Shown here piece by piece: positions 1 through 9,588 of a stretch of DNA of 64,000 bases (its first letter is position 1; each line of letters begins with the position of its first letter). The notes beneath the pieces were generated by a model. The model was not told the DNA's origin, did no database searches, and saw only the letters and a program-made list of their open reading frames with translations. Location of the stretch: assembly GCA_001600455.1 (NCBI GenBank), contig BCKC01000014.1, forward strand, positions 1 to 64,000. The letters run 5' to 3'. The translations under genes were made by a program, and so were the position numbers. The stretch comes from Endocalyx cinctus. Its lineage: Eukaryota > Ascomycota > Sordariomycetes > Amphisphaeriales > Apiosporaceae.

Positions 1-340
1 GTTGTACTTAGATTGATAACTGTAGAAGTAATGACTGACTATTTACATAGGAAATGTCCATCCTTATATATCCATTCATTCCTTCTACCAACTTGTTGGG
101 TCGCCTTGCCCTTCGTGACGTTCACGGTGTCGTTGGTGACAGTCACGACTTCGACCGTGATTCTCATTCTTGGCATAGTGATGCTGGTCACGTGATCTTC
201 GGCCCGTGGTTCTTCCGTTGGGTCCCGCCGATTAGGTTTACTAACTGGCCTTCTTTTCCCTGGCCTGCTTTCCTGGCTTTTCGTTTGTTGGTACGTAACA
301 AGGTAGTGATTAGTTTATTATTATAAAATATACGAAAAGT
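1..340. other. Left edge, base composition near normal, no gene called
   Basis: This stretch has moderate GC and holds short open frames on both strands, none with recognisable protein content. The minus strand near 90-200 reads Val/Thr-rich, as in linkers of secreted fungal proteins, and could be the end of a gene lying to the left, but no start, splice site or domain supports this. Treat it as unassigned. Confidence 0.3.
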
Positions 341-1880
341 TATTTATTTGTTATCCCTAAAAATCGAGAGTTAGTTATTGCGATTGAGTATATTAATATA
401 GTTAGGTGGTATATATCGTTGTTTTTAATATTATTAAGTTAACTATATATAGCTAATTAATATTGTAATATTAATTTTAATAACGATATTATGATAATTT
501 TAATTAGTACTGGGTATTTGAATGATGAGATATTATTATATTAGCTGAAGTATTTTAATAAGTATATTAAATAATATATTATTAATAAATATAAGTTATT
601 AATATTTAATAATTATAGGTTTTATTATATGTACGAATTTATTAATTATTGTAATAAAAATAATATTATATTATTTGGAATATTTCTGTATTTAATATAT
701 TTATTATAACCCCTTAATATTGTTATTTTTTAATTATTAAAGCATTATTATAGCTAAGTTATTGTAAGGCTGGGAGCTAAGGCTTAGCCTGACAACCGGC
801 CATTGGCCGTACTCCGGTCAGGTGACCAGGAGTTTAGCGAGCTTGTTAGGTGATTAAGAGCTATATATTTTGTAATTGTAATCGGGCACGAATAGGGCCC
901 GATACTAGTATAATATATATTGGTGTAAGGCTTGGTAATAACTTTATATTCCTTAAGGATTAATTAAGTTATATTTTTACCTATAAGCTTTCCTAGCGTC
1001 CTTATCTTATAATCTGATAACCTTATAGTTATTAATGTAATGGTTAGGGATAAGTTGGTAAATATTACTAAGATAGAATTTTTATTTATTATTAAAAAAA
1101 TGCGAAGAAAAGCTTTTAAAAAAAGTTTTATTCGATTAGTTTTTAAAAAAATAGGAATTTAACCGTATAATTTTTAGGAAATGTTAAAAATTATTAAAAA
1201 TTATTAATTAAGGTAATTAATTTCCCTTTTTTAACTAGAGATATTAAATTTGTTATTGTTTAATATATTAATTATTTTAAGGTATTTATAAAAGTTTATT
1301 AACGAGGTTAATGATAAATTAAATAATTTAGTTAAAAAAAACTTTAAATTAATATTAAAACTTAACTGTATTAACTGGGGAGCCCTTATAAATATAGTTA
1401 AATTATTATAAGTTAAAAAGGATTTTGGGCGTATAAAAATGGCTAAAAATGTTTAAAAATAACGTAGGGTAGTAAAAAATATTTTATTATAGTTTAGAGG
1501 AGTATTAAGTGTTAATAAGGTTAGGAAAATGATTAAAAAAAGGGAAGATGATAAGCTCGAAAAAGTACGAAAGTTAGTAGTAGTAATAGAAGCGAAATTT
1601 GTGAAGTTTTATAAAAAATGGTATATTAAAGTTATAAAACGAGCCCGGAAATAAAGATTAGAGGGTAAATTATTTTTATATATATTATACGATAATTTTA
1701 ATAAAGTTCGGGTATTAAAACGTTAATATAGTTAATATAATTAATATTGTTAATTTATAATAATTTTTGGTATTTTTTTTGCTAAATAGGTGGTGTTATT
1801 AAATAAGTGGTAAATATTACTTATTAGTGGTGAGCTTAAGCGAATTCCTAATAAGTGGGGCGTAGCACGGGTATAATGGA
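341..1880. repeat. AT-rich RIP-like block, no intact gene
   Basis: Roughly 1.5 kb of very AT-rich DNA dominated by TTA, TAA and ATTA words, with stops in all frames. By eye the given strand has only about half a dozen CpA dinucleotides between 361 and 1860, most of them between 780 and 890, while TpG remains at several tens. CpA to TpA conversion is the known signature of RIP, which mutates duplicated DNA in the sexual cycle of many ascomycetes. The block is therefore probably a decayed transposon or repeat copy. No terminal repeat or coding remnant could be read, so the parent element is unknown. Confidence 0.75.
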
Positions 1881-2442
1881 AAGGATGGAGCGGTAAAGAA
1901 AAGAAATAATGGCCGTCTCTATATGTCCTCGGTACTCGGCGTATACTTCGGGGAGGCGGTGACAGCTACATACTACGTAGTAAAGTTCACACGAGATTCA
2001 TTATTTAATATTTATTGTTTCAGAAATCAGAAAACAGTATCGTGTATCAGTATCAAAGATAGTAGTTTCTAGAAAGATAACAATGGATTGAAAAGATGAA
2101 GAATAGAGGGGCGAAGTAGGGGAGAATGACGCAAGTGGTCCGGAGTAAAAGGAGTTTGTTGTGTAACATAACCATTATGTAACTTGGTGACAAAAAAATA
2201 GCAGGAACACTCGGCTTTCACGGTGCGGGTGCGGTGCGGTACTTTTACTTAGTAACTAGCTAAAAGTAACCCGTGTAACTAGCAACCCCTCCTCGGCCCC
2301 TCCTAAATATTTACATCTATATATATCAGAGCTATCCGCCAAGGTTCGAGACTTCACAATCACAATCACAAATCATCATCCTCATTAACTATTACTATTA
2401 TAATAAACAAAATCACAATTCGAACACTTCTTACTCACCAAA
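1881..2442 (+). promoter_or_regulatory. Upstream region of the peroxiredoxin gene
   Basis: Composition returns to normal here, so the edge of the AT-rich block lies about 560 bp before the first gene. A run of alternating T and A at 2318-2326 lies about 120 bp before the start codon and is the best TATA-like candidate. A CA-rich, pyrimidine-poor leader (CACAATCACAATC type) precedes the ATG, and the start context CACCAAAATG is good for a fungus. No transcription-factor site can be named with confidence. Confidence 0.4.
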
Positions 2443-3039
2443 ATGCCTGAACTCAAGCCCGGAGATTCCTTCCCCGAAGGTGTTACCTTCACCTATATCG
2501 CCCCCACCCCGGAGAACAGCGATGTTCTGGCCTGCGGTATGCCCTCGAAATACGATGCAAGCAAAGGTATGTTCTTCCCTTCTTTCTTTTCTTTCTCTCC
2601 CCAATCTCTCTCTCCCTCACCCTCTTTTTACATTCTTAACTAACAAGTAACAAAAACAGAATTCGCCGACAAGAAAGTCGTCCTCGTCTCCGTCCCCGGA
2701 GCCTTCACGCCCACCTGCCAGCTCGAGCACATAACGGGCTACCTCCGCGAGCTGTCCTCCCTCAAGTCCAAGGGCGTCGACCAGGTCGTCTGCATCGCCT
2801 TCAACGACCCCTTCGTCATGTCCGCCTGGGGCAAGGCCAACGGCGTGAAAGACGACTCGGTCCTCTTCCTCACCGACGACGAGGCCGCCTTCAGCAAGAG
2901 CATCGGCGACTGGACCATGGGGCCCCGCACCGGTCGGTACGCCCTCGTGATCGATCACGGAAAGGTCGTCTACGCCGAGAAGGAGCCCGGTAAGGGCGTT
3001 ACCGTCTCGGGCGTCGATGCCGTCTTGTCCAAGTTGTAA
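2443..3039 (+). CDS. Peroxiredoxin, PRX5/PMP20 (Asp f 3) type
   Basis: Two exons, 2443-2566 and 2660-3039, joined across a 93-nt GT-AG intron, give 167 residues, the usual length of fungal PMP20/Asp f 3 proteins. It reduces hydrogen peroxide and organic hydroperoxides at a cysteine thiol, in the cytosol or peroxisome in relatives. The peroxidatic motif PGAFTPTC is present with Cys61, and Cys31 matches the partner cysteine known in Asp f 3. The C-terminus ends LSKL, which is SKL-like and would suit import into peroxisomes (PTS1); this last point is inference from the tail only. The gene stands alone beside the RIP-like block yet shows no sign of mutation itself. Asp f 3 is an allergen in Aspergillus, but allergenicity here cannot be judged. 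Confidence 0.95.
2567..2659 (+). other. Intron of the peroxiredoxin gene
   Basis: It begins GTATGT and ends ACAG, with a strongly C/T-rich first half and a TAAC-type branch candidate near 2638-2642. Removing it joins codon 42 (G|AA, Glu) in frame. Confidence 0.9.
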
Positions 3040-4028
3040 GATGAAGACTAGAGAAGAAAAAAAAAAAAGAAAGAAACAGGGTCGGTGGATTGATTGATTT
3101 GACCTTTTCGACCTCTTTTGCTCCTTTTCATGTCTTCTTAGTTAGTCGATGGCATTTTTCTATTGTACATTGACTGCTATGTGTATCAGAGTCGGGCTCA
3201 ATGGGCAGGCTTTGTATGCATAGATAAGACGCCGCAAAAGGACAATCGTGAGCTGGTCGAGGTTGTATCAATTACCCTACCTCCCCCCTTTCCCACTTTA
3301 TAGTACAGCATAGAACTAGAAAATAAAGGGAATAGACCAAAGACAAAGAAATGAAACAAACCTAGACCTGTCAATTAACCATGTTCTTCTTCGTTTCCTT
3401 GATTGTTACCAAGTAATTATACACGTAGCATGCTAATTAACCAGCTTTAAAGAAAGGTATGTCGTAGACAATCATCACATGCTAAGCCAAGCAGATAAAT
3501 GTCAACATAGCTTGAATAGAGCACCGTGATTAAGACTTGAAATGACCGGTAGAGAAATATACACGAAATAATTATTACAGCACACGACATAAAAACTACA
3601 TCCCATATATAAATCACATGGACCGTTGGAACAAGCTGGCATTATATGACTAACTACCAGGTAAAGTTCCCATTTCCCTCCACAGAGGTCATCGTGTAGA
3701 TTCCTCAGCCGGGTAGTGATTTTTTTTTCTTCATAGGGTTAGGCAAAGTAGAGAGGTAGGTAGGTTTGTTTTATGCCTGTTTTTCTTTATTGTTTGGTCG
3801 TCGAAAGAAGACTCGAGAGCAAGGAATAAAAAAAAGTGAATTTTCCCCCCTGTACCGAATAGACGCCGCCGGACAAACCGCGATAAGATTGTCATTATCA
3901 ATGCTTTCTCTGCTTGTTCTCGTTTCTTTCCTTCCCTTTTCCGTCATGTAAAAGGAATTTATCCATCCCCATCATCGCGCCCCTCGAAAAAAAAAGCCTC
4001 TCCCGTCCATCACAGGGATACCTCTGTT
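3040..4028. other. Convergent intergenic region, no gene
   Basis: This lies between the 3' ends of the peroxiredoxin (+) and eL24 (-) genes. It holds a purine-rich A tract directly after the peroxiredoxin stop (3055-3078), which fits a 3' UTR, and otherwise only short unconvincing frames. Confidence 0.6.
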
Positions 4029-4971
4029 TTAACGGGTCTTAGCCTGAACCTTCATCTGGGCACCCTTCGCTCCCTGCTTGCCGACGATGCGCTGAGTCTG
4101 ACCCTTGGAGGCGGTGGCGGCGCTCTTGGCCTTCTCTGACTTCTTCGCGGCCGCGGCGGCAGCCTTCTTCTCCTTGCTCTCCTTGATGGCGGCGGCGCGG
4201 GCGGCGGATCGGGCCTCCGGTCTCATCGATCGCTTCTCCTTGATGACATCGAGAGAGGCACCGACGATAGCTCGCTGAGACTTGACCGCGCGGCGGGTTC
4301 GCTTCTTGGCAACTTCCTGTAATTTTATTCCGTTAGTATATAATTCTTCTTTTATTCTTATCTCCTTCCATATTGTCTTTCCCTCCCCCCTCTTTCTTCA
4401 ATTATCCACCAATATTTTGTTTTCTCCTTCCTCGAGTTTCCAACATTTGGAGTGGTAAAGGGAAAATGTAAAAAGGATTGATCCGTACCTCAGAGATACC
4501 CTTGCGGTGCTGTCGTCGGAAGAGAACGGTCCAGGAGATTCGGCGAGGGTTCTTGCGCTGAAGGAAGAGCGACTCGGACTTTCCATTCTGGAATCGGAAT
4601 ACTTTGCTGTCGCCACGGACGTAGAGTTTACCCTATAGTAAAAGTTTCAAGCATGATTAGCTATATTTCTCCTCACAAAATGCTTCTTAATCTTAATTCG
4701 ACGTTGAAATGAAAAAAAGGAGCGACAATAGATTCGGTATCTATTCGTGTAATCGAGAGGCGATCAGGGACTCGTGCCTGTTCGTCGCGGGCAATAACAC
4801 GACATGAATTCATCTTTGCCCTCCTCAATACGATCCACCATATATACCATACGCCATCTATCGCGACCGGGGAATTGAATTAAAAAAAAAATAAGGGAAA
4901 AAACGAAGGCGTATGCATACCTTTCCAGGGTAAATTCTCTGGCCGGAGAAACTATCGTCGTAAGTTCTCAT
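4029..4971 (-). CDS. RPL24: 60S ribosomal protein eL24 (L24)
   Basis: Three exons, 4971-4921, 4632-4489 and 4316-4029, give 160 residues. The protein opens [19 protein letters not shown], the diagnostic N-terminus of eukaryotic eL24, followed by the conserved [16 protein letters not shown] block and an Ala/Lys-rich basic tail. It is a component of the large ribosomal subunit and bridges to the small subunit. Unlike many eL24 proteins there is no intact zinc-finger cysteine set at the N-terminus; this is normal for fungal and animal copies. The first intron (4633-4920, 288 nt) is long for this window, as is common in fungal ribosomal protein genes. The start is fixed by family identity. Codons are C-rich, consistent with high expression. 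Confidence 0.97.
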
Positions 4972-5369
4972 GTTGTCGGTTTAATTCTGTTTGACTGAGA
5001 ACTTTTTTCGATATGCTGTTGAGTCGGGTTAGTAGTGGTGTGTTTTGAGGGTTTTGCGTTGTGTGAGAGGGCGGCTCCGACTAAAGTTGAATTTCGCAAA
5101 TGTGCCAAAAAGTTGTGTCTCCGCTTGTGGGCTCTAATTGACTAAGCCCCAAGAACTCTTTAGGTATTTTAGGGTCAACCTGGCCTCGCTTGATGTGGCT
5201 AGTGTGGCTTTGCTTAATTATGGATAAGAGATTAAAAATGTTAACAAGGATAGCTTCGATTTAAGCATATTCAATCTATCAACATTTAAAACGACCTCAA
5301 GTTCACATTTCCATTACTAGGTCATCTCTCGGGATAACTAATTATATATATTTCAATCATGTCTAAGAT
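4972..5369. promoter_or_regulatory. Divergent promoter of RPL24 and TAD1
   Basis: About 400 bp separate the two starts. The RPL24 side is T/G-rich (leader on the minus strand); the TAD1 side is AT-rich with ATATATAT at 5342-5350. A short upstream ATG at 5359 (ATG TCT AAG ATA TGA) precedes and overlaps the TAD1 start, and could act as a minimal uORF. Confidence 0.4.
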
Positions 5370-6144
5370 ATGATGTCCACTTCACCGAACGACACGGTTC
5401 TTGCAGACCAAATTGCCTCTGTGGTACACGCCAAATATAATCAACTCCCAGCGAAGAGAAAACCCGTGATTCGTTCCAACGGCCTACGGGAATGGGTGCC
5501 TCTGGCCGCCATCGTAGCTCAAGGTATATATAGATATACATAATGTCATTCCATGTCTCGATGTGTAATTCTACTACAAATCTCTTGAGTTTTCTGGTGT
5601 ATGTGTATATAGACTAATACAATAAATTACCCATATCTTCTTTTAAAAACAAAATAGGACGGGATGGAGAACTAAAATGTGTAGCCATGGCGTACGTAGT
5701 TTTCTCTCTCAATCTATTTCCTATAAAGTGTCACACGTAGAATCTAGACTTGCTAAAAGAGTCTACGAGGTATTAAAAAAAGTACGGGTATGAAATGCCT
5801 ACCCAACAACAAACTATCCCAATCCGAGGGTAACGTCCTTCACGACTGGCACGCCGAGACGCTCGCCATCCGGGCTTTCAACCGGTTCGTTTTGGATGAG
5901 TGTCTTTCTCTTCTTCTTCTCCATCAAGAACTTCCTTCTTCCTCATCAACGTCGTCGGAATTCATACGTTTACGATCCGAGGAAGAGATGAAAAAGGAGA
6001 CGGGAGAAGAAGATACGGAATGGCACGGCCAACCGTTCACCTGGCGAGAAGACGTAAAGTTATACATGTACTGTTCCGAAGCCCCTTGTAAGTCCCCACC
6101 CCCCTCCTTTCCCAACATCTCTTTCAACTCCCTTCGCTAACATG

Positions 6145-6177
<33 letters not shown>

Positions 6178-7136
6178 CTATAGGCGGAGACGCAAGCATG
6201 GAACTAACCATGTCCAACCAAGCAGACGCCACCCCCTGGGCCCTCCCCGCCTCATCTCCAAACTCATCATCCCCCCTCCTCCCCGGCCGAGCCTACTTCT
6301 CCCACCTAGGCATCGTCCGACGCAAGCCCTCCCGCGGGGACGCCCCCCCGACGCTATCCAAATCCTGCTCCGACAAGATCAGCATGCGTAGCTGCGTCTC
6401 GCTGCTGGGATCCCTCGCCGGCCTGCTCGTCCGCCCCGACCACGCTTACGTCTCCTCCCTCGTCCTGCCCGAGGCTTGCTACAGCGAGGTCGCCTGCCGA
6501 AGGGCGTTCGCCGAACGTATGGGCCCCGTAGCGGCCCTCCTCGACGACGATCACCGTCGTCGGGGGGGTTACGGGTTTCGTCCTTTCGAGGTATGGACGA
6601 CGAGGCTCGAATTCGCGTTTTCGCGACGTAATGGCGGTGGTGAACCTCCTCCTTCCTCGGATTTGAGTCACCCGGAGATCACCGTCGGGTCGACGACGAC
6701 GTTCACGCCTAGTAACCAAGCCCTAGCGTGGACGCTCTCCGGAAGGGAAGAAACCACCATAAACGGTGCACTACAGGGTCGCCGATTTTTCATTCCTTCT
6801 TTTTCTCCCTCATCCCCATCCCCATCCACATCCCCATCGTCACCTCGAAAATCAAAACCAATCGACAACACCAAAGCCGCCTCCTTCGCCTCCCGACGAG
6901 CCCTCTGGGGCCTCAGTGCCGAGATCGCCAAAAATCTTCCCTCATCCTTCTCGAGTTCTGAAATACTTCGAAGAACTCTAGGTGATAATGGTGGTGATGG
7001 ATCGTCTACCGAGAATTATGGCGACGTCAAGGCCTCGTCCCTCCTTTTAGCCCGAGAACGCGTGAAGCGAGACGTACGAGAAAGTGCTTTAAAGGGATGG
7101 GTTCGTAATCTAGGAGATGAAGGATTCTGTCTTTGA
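5370..7136 (+). CDS. TAD1: tRNA-specific adenosine-37 deaminase Tad1/ADAT1
   Basis: Four exons, 5370-5523, 5658-5691, 5783-6087 and 6184-7136, give 481 residues. Tad1 converts A37 beside the anticodon of tRNA-Ala to inosine. The deaminase domain is clear: the GRDGELKCVAMATG region, the zinc/catalytic HAE at residues 86-88 inside LHDWHAETLAIRAFNRF, and PCGD at 164-167, whose cysteine codon is split by intron 3. A Ser/Glu-rich insertion of about 40 residues separates HAE and PCG, as in other fungal Tad1. Two ATGs are adjacent at 5370 and 5373; either may be used. Exon 2 is only 34 nt. Intron 3 carries a run of 30 A just before its acceptor. The far C-terminal half is rich in Ser, Pro and Arg and less conserved. 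Confidence 0.93.
6145..6174 (+). repeat. Poly-A run (A30) in TAD1 intron 3
   Basis: Thirty consecutive A lie in the intron, in the sense direction, 9 nt before the acceptor CTCCTATAG. It is likely length-variable between strains and prone to sequencing error. Confidence 0.95.
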
Positions 7137-7926
7137 TCGATATAAAATATTGTTAGGAAAGACTAATAAAAGTAATCTTCTTCCTAGTCCTATGCTTTCT
7201 AGTAGCCAAAGTCGTATCCAGACAGGGGGAGAGATCAGTACCTGCTCGATCAGGTAACTGCAGCTAAGTGGACAGGGCTTGTTGATCTTCATCTACAACT
7301 TGCATGAAAATAGCTGCACCTCTGGTCTGCTGGTGACATATTCTACATACCTCCCACTTGAATCTGCTCTACAACACCGTCCCATTCTATAACTTTACAT
7401 CAGGCAATTGAGTATGCATTTCACAAGCATGACTGTACTCTTCACATGAGATCGCTTCATATAGATCATTGACATTTTTTTTGTTTTTTGTTCTTTATTC
7501 TTTTGGTTCAGGTACGTATGAACTCCTCAAATGCACAACGTAGGCCATCAAAGATTTGATTGAATAAAACAAAAACCAGACTCCTAGTCCCTTTCCGAAA
7601 TCCAGATGTCTCTTCTGTCTCTCTTCAATGCTCTCGTTGTGATGATGGGGTGAATTGCGCGTGAAAAGCACAAACATCCCACCGATTAAACCGATCTATC
7701 AACCGCATGCCATAAAAAACGATCAGGTTCAATCATAGCTATTAGCCAGTTTTTTTTTTTAACTTTTTTCCCTTCCCTATGGTGAGATGCTGTTTTGTTC
7801 TGTGGCATTCCCTTCACTTGGGAAGTAATGAGGTGTAAGTGAAGTTTGCCAAATTACGTCGTATAGTATAGTGATTCAGTACTGGATATCATTATTTCAT
7901 GTACAGACGTAATCGGTTGGGACCAT
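7137..7926. other. Convergent intergenic region, no gene
   Basis: This lies between the TAD1 and EGD1 3' ends. It contains T/C-rich stretches and no open frame with protein-like content; the reading frames present are short and lack any recognisable motif. Confidence 0.55.
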
Positions 7927-8693
7927 TTATTCGACCTTGCTCTCGAAGTTCTCGCCGGCGACAAGGTCAGGAATGTCGTCATCGTCAGCGTCCTTAGCGC
8001 CTTCTTTAGACATGTTCTGGTAGCTCTCGGCGAGCTTGCGGAGCGACGCAAGAGAGTCGGGGCCGAGCTGGTTCAGGATTCCGGGTACGAGCTCGGTCAA
8101 CTCCTTGTCCTCGCCGTTACCGTAGATGGCGAAGGTGTTGGAGGGGACGGCGGCATGAACTGGTAAGTAGAAGAACGAAAAACATTAGTTAAGTTGGTAA
8201 TGGAAGCTTAAGAAAGCTAAATGGCTAGCTGTGAATCTGTGGGGTATCGGATAATGTTAAATCTTGGGCCATTAAACTTACCCTTGGGAGCGGAGAAGTG
8301 AATGACATTTCCGTCGCTCTTGAACATGTTGACCTCCTCGATAGCCTGGATGGGCTGGGTGTTGAGCTTCTTAAGAGTCGCCTGAAGCTTCTTGTCGTCG
8401 TTGGTGTTGCGTGCGACGTTCTTCTTTACTTGACGTCGGGGAGTTCCCTTACCACCTAATTAAAATAACAATAAGTATTATGAACATATTTTATTCTTCT
8501 TTCTTTATGTCTCTTTTTCTTCTTCTTGTTCTATCAACGTATTTCTTGTCCATCTTATTACAAGCGACATCGGCTTCGTTGATATATAGAGGGAAAAAAA
8601 AAACCTAATTGGGGTTCACATACCCGTTCGAACAGGGGCGGCGCCTCCAAACTTCTTTCGGAGAAGTTCTTGTACCTGCTTGGGATCACTCAT
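7927..8693 (-). CDS. EGD1: Nascent polypeptide-associated complex subunit beta
   Basis: Three exons, 8693-8624, 8455-8282 and 8159-7927, give 158 residues, the normal size. NAC-beta pairs with NAC-alpha at the ribosome exit tunnel and shields new chains from wrong targeting. The protein begins [17 protein letters not shown] and has the basic ribosome-binding stretch [12 protein letters not shown], then the NAC domain ([28 protein letters not shown]), and ends in an acidic tail [16 protein letters not shown] typical of the fungal protein. Intron phases all close. A likely further intron lies in the 5' UTR (see separate entry). Product identity is secure; EGD1 is the yeast symbol. Confidence 0.96.
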
Positions 8694-8705
8694 GATTGCG
8701 GACGA

Positions 8706-8947
8706 CTGTATAAAGAATGTTAAGTTTGTCGGTAATTGAGAATTATGGGAATGACTCGATAGAAGCTTGAGCTGTGAAAACTAAAAGAGGGCGGCACAAA
8801 AAAAAATGTCAGTGGGGTTTATTTCAATTCTCCTCCCAGAAAAATTTTCGATGACAAATGAGCATAGTCCATAAGCGGTTTTGCGATAAAAGGAAAGGTT
8901 CAATTTATATATAGGCTCTAATCAAAATCAATAGAATATTTACTTAC
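8706..8947 (-). other. Probable 5' UTR intron of EGD1
   Basis: On the minus strand a strong donor GAG|GTAAGTA at 8948/8947 pairs with an acceptor ATACAG ending at 8706, 12 nt before the EGD1 start codon. The enclosed 242 nt contain no coding frame. A leader intron is common in highly expressed fungal translation genes; this one is inferred from the sites only. Confidence 0.6.
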
Positions 8948-8948
8948 C

Positions 8949-9588
8949 TCAAGAATCGTATAATTATGTCGTCGTCGTCAATATTCAAGAAGCTCACGAT
9001 TATCAAATGATACAAAAGTCTTAGTCGGCGAAAATGTGCGTAGCCAAGACTTATTCGCTTGTGGATCAACCCTCTTCCGTAAATCTTTTGGTACTAGCAT
9101 AAAATTGAATAAATTCATATATATATATGTATATATCCGTATTATATACCACATAACCACCTCTTTACCCCTCAGCCCCTCCCATCTACAGTATTCACTT
9201 ACTTGTAGTTCTATCCACTGACAATGCCTAGTGGCTTGGCAGTCTAGGTACTTAAGTAGGGCTGGTAACAAGTTTGTATAGTGACTAGCCTAGAATTGAG
9301 TATATGCTTATTCATCTTCATGGCATTCTTCTAGCAGCAAGTTAAACAACTTGTTTGTTTGTTTTACTTATCCATTTATTTGAAGAATACTAACCGGCTA
9401 TGTAGAATTAATCGCATAGGGCTTTAAAACCCCTATCTGTACAATATACGACGATGAGCGCTCCTAATGAGAGGGCCAGGAGACTACACGCTCATTGACG
9501 AGAAACGTGAACTAAATAGTTTCGAGAATACCAATTCTTCGTTGCAACTTTAATCTAGATATCGGGACGTATCCTAATTCTTGATCGC
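8949..9588. other. EGD1 upstream region and RdRP 3' flank
   Basis: About 640 bp between the EGD1 leader and the RdRP stop codon. It includes an AT-rich ATATATATGTATATAT-like stretch near 9117-9136. No gene seen. Confidence 0.5.
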
